From Terfezia claveryi (taxonomy: Eukaryota > Ascomycota > Pezizomycetes > Pezizales > Pezizaceae): a stretch of DNA of 64,000 nucleotides. A model generated the notes under the pieces. It searched no databases. It was not told where the DNA came from and saw nothing but the letters and a program-made list of their open reading frames with translations. The DNA is taken from contig WHUX01000258.1 of assembly GCA_015179025.1 (NCBI GenBank), positions 1 through 64,000 of the forward strand, read 5' to 3'. The number at the start of each line of letters is the position of its first letter. The first letter of the stretch is position 1. The translations under genes and the position numbers were made by a program. This document shows, piece after piece, positions 32,706-43,939 of the stretch.

Positions 32706-35700
32706 TTACTGACACTAGCAAGGTACCTGCCCAAGGCCATTTATCTTTGTCTGCGTTTTCTTTGCCTGCACCTATGTCTGTTGATGAATCTCGCTTGTTT
32801 GGCGAGCATTTTGTAGTACCAATAACTATTAAATTCAATGGTAAAACAGTGGTAACATCAGCTCTCATCGATTGTGGTGCTTTGGGAATTGCATTCATTG
32901 ATCAGGCCTTCGTCAGTAAAAATTCCATACCAACCTCGAAGTTAAAACCCCCCGCCTTCTCGACGTCATTGATGGCCGCCCCATCTCTTCTGGGGCTATT
33001 ACCAACCTCGCGTGTCTGCCCAGTGCCATTGGAGACCATTCGGAGGACCTCCCAATGTTTGTGACCAAACTAAAATATCCAATTGTGCTTGGGATCCCCT
33101 GGCTCAGAATGCACGATGTGTCAGTCAGCTTCGGCTCGTACACCTTGCAATTCAACAGCCATTATTGCAGAAAAAACTGTGGAGGTCCAAAAATCACCGT
33201 CACGGGGCTATGCGCATTACCACCCCCGATAATCCACCCAGCCCAGGTGGTACACCAGCCCACGCACATCAATGCTGTCCACTCCCCGGTTACCCCTGTC
33301 CCCCCTGTTCCCCTGGCGACCCCAAAACCCCTGAACGTTAGCTTTATTGGGGCAGGGGCTTTCACTTACCTCACCAGGAGGCACAAGCTGAAGGCTCATG
33401 CCCTATCTATACACGAGGTTAACCTGGAAATCAATAAGATGCGGCCTAAAGAGGAGTGGAAGGCTATAGTCCCGGATGAATATCATGAGTTCATTGATCT
33501 GTTCTCGGAAAAGGCCGCAGAGAAACTGGCACCACACCGACCTTACGACCACACTATCCCGCTGGTAGAAGGTAAAACCCCCCCCTATGGGCCTCTCTAT
33601 GGAATGTCCCGAGTTGAGCTGGAAGCCCTGAAGAAATACTTGGAAGAAAACCTCAACAAGAGCTTCATTCGCCACAGCTCCTCACTAGCGGGTGCCCCGG
33701 TGCTGTTCATGAAGAAATCAGACAGCTCCCTTCGGTTGTGTGTTGATTATCATGGCCTGAACGAAATAACGGTCAAAAACAGGTACCCCCTACCCCTAAT
33801 CCAGGAGACATTAGCCAGGCTCTTCAAGGCCAAGTGGTTCACCAAACTGGATTTGAGAAGGGCATACAACCTGGTACGGATCGCCGAGGGGGAGGAGTGG
33901 AAAACTGCCTTCCGAACTCGTTATGGCTATTTTGAGTATAATGTTATGCCTTTTGGGTTGACTAACGCCCCGGCCTCTTTCCAGCACTTTATTAATGACA
34001 CCCTGCGAGACTTTCTGGATGTGTTCTGCACAGCCTACCTTGATGATATCCTGATCTATTCGGATACCCTGGCAGAGCACAAAATCCATGTTCGTCAAGT
34101 GTTGGAGAAGCTGGAGCAAGCCGGATTGTACCTCAAGCCCGAGAAATGCGAGTTTTATGTGCAAGAGGTCAAGTATCTGGGGTTAATCATCACCAAGGAG
34201 GGCATCAGGATGGACCCTGCCAAGGTTACCGCTGTCCAGAAATGGCAAATCCCAGCGAATCTCAAGGATGTCCAGGCATTCCTAGGGTTCGCCAACTTTT
34301 ACCGGCGTTTTATTCTGGGTTATTTGAAGATCGTAGCCCCCCTCACCGCCCTGACCAAAAAAGACCGGCGATTCCACTGGAGTCCAGAAGCCCAATCCGC
34401 CTTCCAGAACCTCAAGGAAGCCTTCTGCTCAGCACCAATCCTGGCCCACTTTGACCCAGTCAGCGAATGTATCGTGGAAACTGACACCTCCGACTATATC
34501 TCCGCGGGGATCTTGTCTCAGTATGTCAACGGGATCCTCCACCCCGTGGCCTACTTCTCGAAAAAACACTCCCCGGCTGAGTGCAACTATGAGATCTATG
34601 ACAAAGAACTGATGGCCATCGTACGAGCGTTCGAAGAATGGAGGCCACATCTGGAGTCAGCCAAGGGGATCATCGAGGTATTATCTGACCACAAAAACCT
34701 TGAGTATTTTACAACCACCAAGCTGCTTAACCGAAGGCAAGCTAGGTGGTTGGAGTCCTTATCTCGGTTCAACTTCAAGATCAGATATCGGCTAGGAAAG
34801 GCTGGGGGCAAGCCCGATGCATTAACCCGGAGATCAGGAGATCTCCCTAAAGGGGGGGATGAAAGGCTAAAATACCAAAATCAGGTGGTATTGAAGCCCG
34901 AAAACCTTGACCTGGCGGCCAATGTCCTTGCTGAAGCTGAGGCTGAGACTGATGCGGAAGCGGAAGCGGAGGCTGAGGCCGATGCGGAAGCTGAGGCTGA
35001 GGCTGACCTCCGACAACTAGTGAGACAGGCATATATGGACGACCCCCTGGCCAAGGAAATTATCACCGCAGTGGATTCTGGCCAGCGCCGCCACCCCAAG
35101 ATCTCCCTAGCCGAGTGTACCGTCCAGGAAGGCCTCCTCTACCACCTCGAACGGCTGTATGTGCCGGAAGGAGAGCTGCGCCTTCGATTGATCAAGGAAC
35201 ACCACGACACCCTGGCCGCTGGGCACCCTGGAGTAGCTAAGACGTTAGAGCTCTTGAATAGGCAATACACGTGGATTAACCAACGGAAGGACGTGGAAAG
35301 GTACTTGCGGAACTGCCATATTTGCAAGCGTGCTAAGCCTACCCGTCATGCTCCTTATGGGACCCTGAAGCCCTTGGAGATCCCAGACCAACCTTGGCAA
35401 CACCTAACCATGGACTTTGTGACTGGGTTGCTGGAGGATTCGGGGTTTAATGCTATCCTTATGGTAGTAGACCGATTGACCAAACTGAGGCATGTTATAC
35501 CTTGCCATGATACCTGTTCGGCCCGGGACCTCGCCGGCCTCTACCTCAACCATATATTCTGCTACCATGGTCTCCCCAAGTCAGTCGTCTCGGACCGCGG
35601 CCCCCAATTCGTCTCGGACTTCTGGAAGGTATTCTGCGAGCTTCTGGGAATCAACATACACCTCTCCACAGCGTATCACCCCCAAACAGATGGTCAGTCC

Positions 35701-36468
35701 GAGCGAATGAATGCGATCATGGAGCAGTACCTGAGAGCATACGTCAATTACCAGCAAAACAACTGGGTTTCGCTGCTGGCAACCTGTGAGTTCGCCGCTA
35801 ACAACCATTTCTCGGAGACTCTGAAAACCTCCCCGTTCCTGGCCAATTATGGCTGGCACCCTCGTTTCGTGGACTCCCTAGCACCCCTGCTCAAGGCTAG
35901 GGAGAACACCCTAGCTAAGGAGTTCGCCACAGAGATTGCTGAGCTGCACTCCACCCTAAGAGCCGAACTGGTATATGCTCAAGCCAGGCAAGCTAAGTAT
36001 GCCAATGGATCACGGTTGCCAGCCCCCAGATATCAGCCAGGAGACAAGGTGTGGCTTTCCAGCCGGCACTTCCGAACAGAACGCCCCTCCCGCAAGCTGG
36101 ATCATAAATTCCTGGGACCCTTTGAGGTATTGGCAGCTGTGGGAACTTACGCCTATCGATTGAGGTTTCCCAAAGATATCAAACGGCACCCAGTTGTTCA
36201 TGTCTCCAAGATCGAGCCCGCTGCGGATGACCCCCTCCCAGGACAGAAACACCCCCCACCCCCTCCAGTAGTTATCGAAGAGGAAGAGGAATGGGAGGTA
36301 GAGGAAGTGCTAGACTCGCAGAAGAGGTACGGGCATCTGCAGTACAAGGTTAAGTGGCTAGGGGACGAGGAGACCACCTGGCAACCAGCAGAGGATCTGG
36401 AAAACGCCCCTGACCTGGTCACCCTATTCCACCAGCATTACCCTCTCAAGCCTCACCCAGCTGAATGA
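32702..36468 (+). pseudogene. Gypsy-B Pol: protease, RT, RNase H, integrase, chromodomain
   Basis: Starts in the -1 frame relative to Gag (VTDTSKVP). Protease has VTSALIDCGA where the active-site triplet is normally DSG/DTG-like. A one-base change in the A4C6 run (32944-32953) shifts the frame; the rest is a 1137-codon ORF (33055-36468). RT has [10 protein letters not shown] at residues 328-337 of that ORF, RNase H TDTSDYISAG and DKELMAI, integrase HHDTLAAGH...CHICKRAK, TMDFVTG, SDRGPQF and DGQSERMN (D,D,E), then GPY/F and a chromodomain (YKVKWLGDEETTW, about 1079-1120). An Ala-Glu-Asp repeat of about 28 residues links RNase H to integrase. Only the indel and the Gag stop prevent activity. 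Confidence 0.93.
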
Positions 36469-36638
36469 TATTTTTGTCTTGTCTTCGTTGATTTGGAGTT
36501 GGAGTTATGATTGTTATTTCTGTTGTTGTCAAGTTGTTCGGAGTTGGGGTTTTTGTCCTTACCTTGTTGTTGTTGTTTCCTGTGTTGATTTTGCCGGTTA
36601 TCGTGCCCAGGCCTCCTAGTCGCTGGAGCTCCGAGCCT

Positions 36639-36651
36639 AAAGGGGGGATAG
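36639..36651 (+). other. Gypsy-B polypurine tract
   Basis: AAAGGGGGGATAG lies directly against the right LTR, where plus-strand DNA synthesis is primed. Confidence 0.85.
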
Positions 36652-37205
36652 TGTCACAACCGTCCTTTCCTAGCCAGGTTTGAGAGTCGGACAGGATTCT
36701 GTCCAACTCTCATTATTGTTGATTGATATTGTTGTTATCTCTGTTCCCGAGATAAGGGGTCTCGGGAACCTTATTCCTTCTGGTGGCCTTGGCCAGGAAG
36801 GAAGCCTGTATATATAGCTTGCTCTCTCCGCCCTCTCGTTGGATCCCCATCCAACGTCTTGTATATCCAATACAGGACCTTGCCTCTCCCAGCGCTTGTG
36901 CACCTCCCTTATGCACCCCCCCCTTGTCTTGTGAACTACTCTGCAGCACAGCTACCTCCCTCCGATACACGCGGCAACCGCTTCCGTGTGTCTCGTGCCT
37001 CTTGCCCTTGTCCCCCGTCCCAGCCTTCCCCAGTCACACACGTAGCGTTCCTACGTGTGTGTGTGTGTTACCCTAGCCCTGCTCTTGCCTTGCCCCTAGC
37101 CTTTCCCCTGATCACACACGTAGCGCTCCTACGTGTGTCTCACCTTGTTCCTGTCCTCGCCCCAGCGTACCCCTTGGTCGCCTTGTCCCCTGAGCCCCCG
37201 TTACA
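36652..37205 (+). repeat. Gypsy-B right LTR
   Basis: 554 bp, same length as the left LTR. Differences are nearly all C/T or G/A, in both directions. Followed by ATAGT, the target duplication. Confidence 0.96.
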
Positions 37206-37654
37206 ATAGTGAATATTGTAGATGAACTCGGACATGCAGAGGTACTAGGTAGCTTGACGGGAGTTGAGCTTCTGCTTGGTGTTGAAATATTATAACCCTT
37301 GGTGGTCTGTATAGATGTTCACTAGAACGCCAACCAACCAATCTCGCCACTTCCAGAGGCAATCTACAATTGCAAACAACTCTTTATTGTGGATAGGCCA
37401 GTTGCATTAAGCTGCGGAAAGGGTTTTGGCATAGTATTCAATGGGATGAAGCTGCTTTCCTCCATTGACAACATGGTATTGAGAGAGGATACCAGCAATA
37501 GCTTGATTACTAGCATCAGTCTCTATGATTGTTTCGAGTTGTCTGTCAAACTGTGTGAGGATGGGGGCAGTGAGGAATTGTTCTCGGAGGTCATCAAAGG
37601 CTTACTGTTGTTCGCGTCCCCAACTGAAAGGAACATTCTTTATCAAGTCAATTA
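37206..37654 (-). pseudogene. Gypsy-C RNase H segment
   Basis: The minus strand reads PILTQFDRQLETIIETDAS, SQYHVVNGGKQLHPIEYYAK, NWPIHNKELFAIVD, VNIYTDHQGL and MSEFIYNIHY, the RNase H fold with its catalytic E and D residues, broken by TGA/TAG where W or Q is expected. Bounded by Gypsy-B on one side and Pal-1 on the other. Confidence 0.85.
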
Positions 37655-37754
37655 CATTAGCAAGAAAAAAGTGGCGTCCGGACGCACCGCCCAGCGTCCG
37701 GACGCGAGAGCTCGCGCGTGTGCGTCCTGTGCGTCCTGTGCGTCTGGACGCTGG

Positions 37755-37895
37755 CTGCGTTGCAACACAATCAGGACGCCTGGCTGAGTTGCAACACAAT
37801 CAGGACGACCGGCTAAGTTGCAACACAATCTGGAGGCCCGGCTGAGTTGCAATACAATCTGGACGCCCGGCTGAGTTGCAACACAATCTGGACAC
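37755..37895 (+). repeat. About 32-bp tandem repeat in the Pal-1 left subterminal region
   Basis: Five copies of GAGTTGCAACACAATCTGGA followed by CGCCCGGCT, alternating with GGACGC words. Confidence 0.8.
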
Positions 37896-38152
37896 CATTG
37901 GGGCAACCAAAGCCATCTGGATGCTGGTTGGCATATTTCAATCTCTGGATATTAGAGTTCCTTCCCTTGGCATCATCATATTGTTAACGCTATGGTTACA
38001 ATACACCCGCTTGTATGTACGATGCTCTAATACCAGCCAGGTGCGTAGCCACTATTGCAGCCATTAAATATTCATGCAGCAGAAATATCCATTGTATTCG
38101 CTAATAATTATATACACAGAAGTATTGAGTAATAGATATATATATAGAACAA

Positions 38153-38345
38153 GCACTCGCTGCTTCAATCGCTCTAACACTCGCTCTAACACTCGCTCTA
38201 ATACTCGCTCCAATACTCACTCTAATACTCGGTCTAATACTCGCTCCAATTCTCGCTCTAATACCCGCTCCAATACTCGCTCTAATACTTGCCCTAATAC
38301 TCGCTCCAATACTCGCTCTCATACTCGCTCTAATACTCGCCATAA
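38153..38345 (+). repeat. 12-bp microsatellite, left arm of Pal-1
   Basis: Unit ACTCGCTCTAAT with C/T variants, about 16 copies. Mirrored at 39238-39425 on the right arm. Reading frames across it (SNTR and ASIR repeats) are by-products. Confidence 0.85.
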
Positions 38346-38654
38346 TGTGCTGGGATATAGAGCGAAGGGAAAATGCGCGGGGAAGGGAGGTATATATACA
38401 GGAAAACCATAGTTGCCAAGGCCGACTGCTAAGGCCGACAATTTAGACTTTCCAAAGACAATGAGATAAGGGATAACAAGAGAAGTGGCATGATAGTGAC
38501 CAATGGCGCTCAGCCCCCTTTCGCCCTCGGGTGCCGTACTATTCAATGCCTGGCCTGGTAATAGTCATATTGGGCAATCGTAGTCGTGGTATTGAGATAT
38601 GTGCAGAGTTCACGCTTTGTGATATGTTTCGTAGGAATTCATGCATTCGCAGGC

Positions 38655-38930
38655 ATATATATATATATATATGCGAGAAACTCGTCCTTTTGGAGACATA
38701 GAGCAATGCATGCATTCGCGGGCATATATATATATATGTGCGAGAAACTCGTGCTTTTGGAGACATATATATATATATGCGAGAAATCCATGCATCCGCG
38801 GGCATATATATATATATATGCGAGAAACTCGTGCTTTTGGAGACTCATATAAGTAGATATGTGCGAGAAACTCGTGCTTTTGGAGACACAGAGAAATGCA
38901 TGCATTCGCGGGAATATATATATATATGCC
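38655..38930. repeat. AT-rich minisatellite in the Pal-1 loop
   Basis: Repeats of GCGAGAAACTCGTGCTTTTG then GAGA and TATATATA, with ATGCATTCGCGGGCATATAT interspersed. The same unit fills the centre of Pal-2. Confidence 0.85.
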
Positions 38931-39237
38931 TGCGAATGCATGAATTCCAACGAAACATATCACAAAGCGTGAACTCCGCATATATCTCAATACCGTGACT
39001 ACGATTGCCCAATATGACTATTATCAGGCCAGGCATTGAATAGTATGGCACCCACGGGCGAAAGGGGGCTGAGCGCCATTGGTCACTGTCATGCCACTTC
39101 TCTTGTTATCCCTTATCTCATTGTTTTTGGAAAGTCTAAATTGTCAGCCTTAGCAGTCGGCCTTGGCAACTATGGTTTTCCTGTATATATACCTCCCTTC
39201 CCTGCGCATTTTCCCTTCACTCTATATCCCAGCACAT

Positions 39238-39425
39238 TATGGCGAGTATTAGAGCGAGTATGAGAGCGAGTATTGGAGCGAGTATTAGGGCAAGTATTAG
39301 AGCGAGAATTGGAGCGAGTATTAGAGCGAGAATTGGAGCGAGTATTAGAGCGAATATTGGAGCGAGTATTAGAGCGAGAATTGGAGCGAGTATTAGAGCG
39401 GGTATTGTAGCAAGTGTTAGAGCGA
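39238..39425 (-). repeat. 12-bp microsatellite, right arm of Pal-1
   Basis: GAGCGAGTATTG-type units, the reverse complement of 38153-38345, with a slightly different order of variants. Confidence 0.85.
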
Positions 39426-39975
39426 TTGAAGCAGTGAGTGCATGTTCTATATATATTTGTATTACTCAATACTTCTGTGTATATAATTATTAGCGAATAC
39501 AATGGATATTTCATCTACGTGCATATTCAATGGCTGCAATAGTGGCTACGTACCTGGCTGTCGGGGTATGCATTGTAGAAGAGAGCGATAGTGGGCAATC
39601 CGTTGACAACGCCAGCGGTATAACCTATAGCGTTGGGGACGAGCAGCCTGTTCCATGTTGCGTCCAAGAGGAGGGAGCATCTGCAAAGCACATGTGTTGT
39701 GTCCCAGGCGTGGGAGCCCACTTGTGTTGCGTTCTAGGAGCAGAAGCACGATTGTGTTGCGTCCTGGACGCGGGAACACCTGCCATAGGCGAGTGTTGCG
39801 TCCCAGGAGCTGGAGCACAGTACGTTGCGTCCCAAGCGCGGGCGCCAGCTGCTAGTGCGTCCTGACGCAAGAGGAGCAAGCATTGGCGTCCTGATCTTGA
39901 GTTTTCGTCCTGTGCGTCCTGTGCGTCCTGTGCGTCCAGACGCACAGGACGCAAACACGATTTCTTGCTGATGTA

Positions 39976-40443
39976 AGGGGCGTGCCTTTGCACTATAGTT
40001 GGCAATGAATTGATGGTAGTAGTTAGCGAAGCCTAAAAATGCTTGAACCTCTTTCTTCTTGGTAGGAATGGGCCACTTGGACATAGTTTCGAGCTTGGAG
40101 GGATCCATTTGGACGTGTTGACCATTGATAATATGACCGAGGAATAAGGTCTCCTGGACATGGAACTCGGACTTCATAAGGTTAATGGCTAACCTATGTT
40201 GAATGCATTGCTGAAGAACTTTTTTGACTATTTATTGATGTTCTTCCTCTGTTTCACCTCCGTAGATGAGTATGTTGTCCAAGTACTAGATACATCCTTC
40301 TATATCCTTAAAGATCATATCCATCATCTCTTGAAAGGTAGCGGGGGCATTGGTCAACCCAAATGGTATTACGGTATACTCAAACAGTCCCTTCTTTGTC
40401 CTAAATGCTATTTTCCATTCATCCCCTAATGCAATCCTGATGA
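39976..40443 (-). pseudogene. Gypsy-C reverse transcriptase, palm to thumb
   Basis: The minus strand reads [34 protein letters not shown], then YLDNILIYGGETEEEHQ and SEFHVQETLFLGHIINGQ. The catalytic motif is YLDN, with the second Asp as Asn (either G-to-A damage or a family variant). Joins in frame at Pal-2 (upstream) and Pal-1 (downstream) boundaries. Confidence 0.87.
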
Positions 40444-41159
40444 CATCACGAAAGATTTTTCCTCGCCTCAACGCCCCTCTAGGCCTCCTGACGGACTATA
40501 CCAACCCCTTGGACGCCTGGTCGCCCCATGCGCCCTAACGGCCACCTGTTGATGCGATCCACGCCCTGACGTTGAACTCAGAAGGTTGGCGCCCTAGGGT
40601 TCAGTATTGTGCAACAGCGCCCTGGCACCCTATCTTGTACATCCGCGCCCTCAAGCCATATACTGTTTCTGCCCCTAGGCGCCAATCCATAGTCATCCAA
40701 CATCCAGGTGCTATAAGACCGTAGTATGCCTCTGTAACGCAGGTGTGCGCCCTGGCACAACAACCTGACAGGCAACATGTCCACTCTACTTGGCGCACAC
40801 GGAGAATAATGGTAATAGCAGCCAGGCAAACGCAGCCAGGCAGAGAGGGGCAGTCAGGCAAAGGCAGCCAGGTATAAGCAATACATTGCATGCACTAGGT
40901 GAACTTGAGCTTCTATATACACTGATGAGCCATATTTGTATTTCCACCGAACTATTCCATCATAGATCCCACTAGGACACTGTCCTGCGCATATGCCTCC
41001 CACAATCCAGCCGTTCCCAGACCTCAGCAGTCTCCAAAGTAGTAACCGCCCGCGCTGATGTAGTTATCCACTGCCACAAGCAACCCCTAGCAGTAGAGCA
41101 ATTAGCTAGGCAGTCCCACAATGTCCACGGATTCGCTGGCGAGTCCACGTACCTAGCTA

Positions 41160-42135
41160 TGTCTGTGCATATTGATAGGGGATATCTCGGGAGTGTCCTA
41201 AGAGCAATTAGCTAGGCAGTCCTACAGCGAATTTGCTAGCGAGTCCACGTACCTAGCTATGTCTGTGCATATTGATAGGGGATATCTCGGGAGTGCACTT
41301 GCAGAGTCCTAAAAGCAATTAGCAATACCCTCACATGGAGTCCGCTAGGCGAGTTCACTTACCTAGCTATGTCTGAGCATATTGATAGGGCATATCTCGG
41401 GAGTGCACTTGCGGAGTCCTAAGAGCAATTAGCAATGCCTCCACATAGAGTCCGCTGGTTTTCTAGCGAGTTCACATACCTAGCTATGTCTGTGAATATT
41501 GATAGGGGATATCTGGGCGGAGTCCTAAGAGAAATTAGCAATGCCCTCACATGGAGTCCGCTGGTTTTCTGGCGAGTTCACGTACCTAGCTATGCCTGTG
41601 TCTGCGCACATAGATTGGGGATATCTCGCAACTGCACTTTGGGCATCCTAAGAGCAATTAACAATGCCTTCACATAGAGTCCGCTGGTTTCTGGCAAGTT
41701 CACGTACCTAGCTATGCCTGTGTCTGCGCATATAGATTGGGGATATCTCGCAACTGCACTTTGGGCGTCCTAAGAGCAATTAGCAATGCCTTCACATAGA
41801 GTCCGCTGGTTTCTGGCGAGTTCAGTACCTAGCTATGCCTTCTCTGCGCACATAGATTGGGGATATCTCGCAACTGCACTTTGGGCGTCCTAAGAGCAAT
41901 TAGCAATGCCTTCACATAGAGTCCGCTGGTTTCTGGCGAGTTCAGTACCTAGCTATGCCTTCTCTGCGCACATAGATTGGGGATATCTCGCAACTGCACT
42001 TTGGGCGTCCTGAGAGCAAATAGCTAGGCCTTCACATAGAGTCCGCGGGTTGTCTGGCGAGTTCAGGCACCTGGCTATGTCTGCGCATATAGATGGGGGA
42101 TATCTCGAGAGTGCACTGGGGGAGTCCTAACCTCA
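41160..42135 (+). repeat. Tandem repeat of about 95-120 bp, left arm of Pal-2
   Basis: Units end in GATATCTCG and begin with CCTAAGAGCAATTAGC; the last three are exactly 120 bp apart (41761, 41881, 42001). Each holds ACCTAGCTATG and GAGTCCGCTGG. Confidence 0.85.
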
Positions 42136-42424
42136 GCGCTGGCTGCTTGACCTTCCGCCGACTACTTCGCTGGCTGCGTTATGTGTCATACCTTTGAAAA
42201 GAGGGGGTGCACGTGCTCTCGTGTTCTGTTGGTTCGCGCAGCCCTGGAAATATGTGTCGGTTGACGCGGCCGGGAAATATGTGTTGATTGGTCAAAAGGC
42301 AGATTTGCGCACGCTGGTGTGACAGATCAGCACATGCATGTTTCAGGCTACATAGGCCCGCCAGCCGTGGGTTTACCGAAGTGGGTAATAGGAGCACTAA
42401 TGGCGGGCTTGTTCATATGGACTT

Positions 42425-43340
42425 GTGAATGCGAGAAACTCATGCTTTTGGAGACTTATATATATATATGCAAGAAACTCATGCTTTTGGAGATATATAT
42501 ATATATATGCGAGAAACTCGTGCTTTTGGAGATATATATATATAAATACGAGAAACTCATGCTTTTGGAGACTTATATATATATATGCAAGAAACTCATG
42601 CTTTTGGAGATATATATATATAAATGCGAGAAACTCATGCTTTTGGAGACTTGTATATATATATGCAAGAAACTCATGCTTTTGGAGATATATATATATA
42701 TATGCGAGAAACTCATGCTTTAGAGACTTATATATATATATGCAAGAAACTCATGCTTTTGGAGATATATATATATATATGCGAGAAACTCATGCTTTTG
42801 GAGATATATATATATAAATACGAGAAACTCATGCTTTTGGAGACTTATATATATATATGCAAGAAACTCATGCTTTTGGAGATATATATATATAAATGCG
42901 AGAAACTCATGCTTTTGGAGACTTGTATATATATATGTAAGAAACTCATGCTTTTGGAGATATATATATATATATGCGAGAAACTCATGCTTTGGAGACT
43001 TATATATATATATGCGAGAAACTCATACTTTTGGAGATATATATATATAAATGCGAGAAACTCATGCTTTTGGAGATATATATATATATATGCGAGAAAC
43101 TCGTGCTTTGAAGACTTATATATATATATGCAAGAAACTCATGCTTTTGGAGATATATATATATAAATGCGAGGAAGTCATGCTTTTGGAGATATATATA
43201 TATATATGCGAGAAACTCGTGCTTTGGAGACTTATATATATATATGCGAGAAACTCATGCTTTTGGAGACTTATATATATATATGCGAGAAACTCGTGCT
43301 TTTGAGGCTCATTAGTATATATGCGAGAATCTCGTGCTTT
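42425..43340 (+). repeat. 39-bp AT-rich minisatellite, core of Pal-2
   Basis: About 24 units of GCGAGAAACTCATGCTTTTG + GAGA + (TA)n. Because 39 is 13 codons and no frame has a stop, all forward frames stay open; these are not genes. Confidence 0.9.
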
Positions 43341-43428
43341 TGAGGGTTATAGATTGATTCCATGTAGATCTAGAGGCTGCCAATGCATAAGTTTCTTGCC
43401 TATGCATATATATTAGTCTTGCCCGCGA

Positions 43429-43665
43429 ATGCATGCATTTCTCTATGTCTCCAAAAGCACGAGTTTCTTACACATATATATATATATGCCCGCGAATGCA
43501 TGCATTTCTCTATATATCTCTAAAAGCACGAGTTTCTCGCATATATATATATATATCTCCAAAAGCACGAGTTTCTCGCATATATATATATATATCTCCA
43601 AAAGCATGAGTTTCTTGCATATATATATATAAGTCTCCAAAAGCATGAGTTTCTCGCATGCACAA
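43429..43665 (-). repeat. Inverted minisatellite units, inner edge of the Pal-2 right arm
   Basis: CTCCAAAAGCACGAGTTTCT units, the reverse complement of the 42425-43340 array, which let the array pair with itself. Confidence 0.85.
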
Positions 43666-43939
43666 GTCCATATGAACAAGCCCGCCATCAGTGCTCCTAT
43701 TACCCACTTCGGTAAACCCACGGCTGGCGGGCCTATGTAGCCTGAAACATGCATGTGCTGATCTGTCACACCAGCGTGCGCAAATCTGCCTTTTGACCAA
43801 TCAACACATATTTCCCGGCCGCGTCAACCGACACATATTTCCAGGGCTGCGCGAACCAACAGAACACGAGAGCACGTGCACCCCCTCTTTTCAAAGGTAT
43901 GACACATAACGCAGCCAGCCAGTAGTCGGCGGAAGGTCA

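Larger units (their letters stand above)
30910..37205 (+). mobile_element. Gypsy-B, nearly intact Ty3/Gypsy chromovirus
   Basis: 6296 bp; 554-bp LTRs at 30910-31463 and 36652-37205 (TGTCACAACC...CCCCCGTTACA), TSD ATAGT at 30905-30909 and 37206-37210. The LTRs are about 97% alike by eye, so the insertion is fairly recent. It has a primer-site region right after the left LTR and a purine tract AAAGGGGGGATAG directly before the right LTR. Gag has one stop and Pol one indel; otherwise open. It lies opposite in direction to its host Gypsy-C, between RNase H and integrase. Confidence 0.97.
37655..39973. mobile_element. Pal-1: non-autonomous CACTA/Plavaka-like element with a giant palindrome
   Basis: 2319 bp inserted in Gypsy-C with TSD TA; excision restores SAKARPLIDLIKN of the host RNase H region. 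Ends: CATTAGCAAGAAAAAAGTGG and, inverted, CATCAGCAAGAAATCGTG. Dense GCGTCC/GGACGC words lie next to both ends, as in CACTA subterminal regions. Inside are inverted arms of about 640 bp (38029-38670 and 38913-39556) around a 240-bp spacer of AT-rich minisatellite. No transposase. The boundary is firm; the assignment to Plavaka rests on end similarity to 60993. Confidence 0.88.

Noticed and set aside
38101..39514. ORFs with SNTR or ASIR repeats in Pal-1
   Set aside because: Translations of a 12-bp microsatellite on both arms of a palindrome.
40286..40320. YLDN in place of YLDD in the Gypsy-C RT as a new catalytic variant
   Set aside because: A single G-to-A change explains it in an element full of such changes; a family consensus would be needed.
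42319..43305. Long overlapping ORFs (up to 180 codons) with repeated IYIY/LLE peptides
   Set aside because: Produced by a 39-bp minisatellite that has no stop in any forward frame; no gene context.
42425..43665. Regular repeat-spacer look, CRISPR-like
   Set aside because: Units are contiguous and the variable parts are (TA)n, not unique spacers; the context is eukaryotic.
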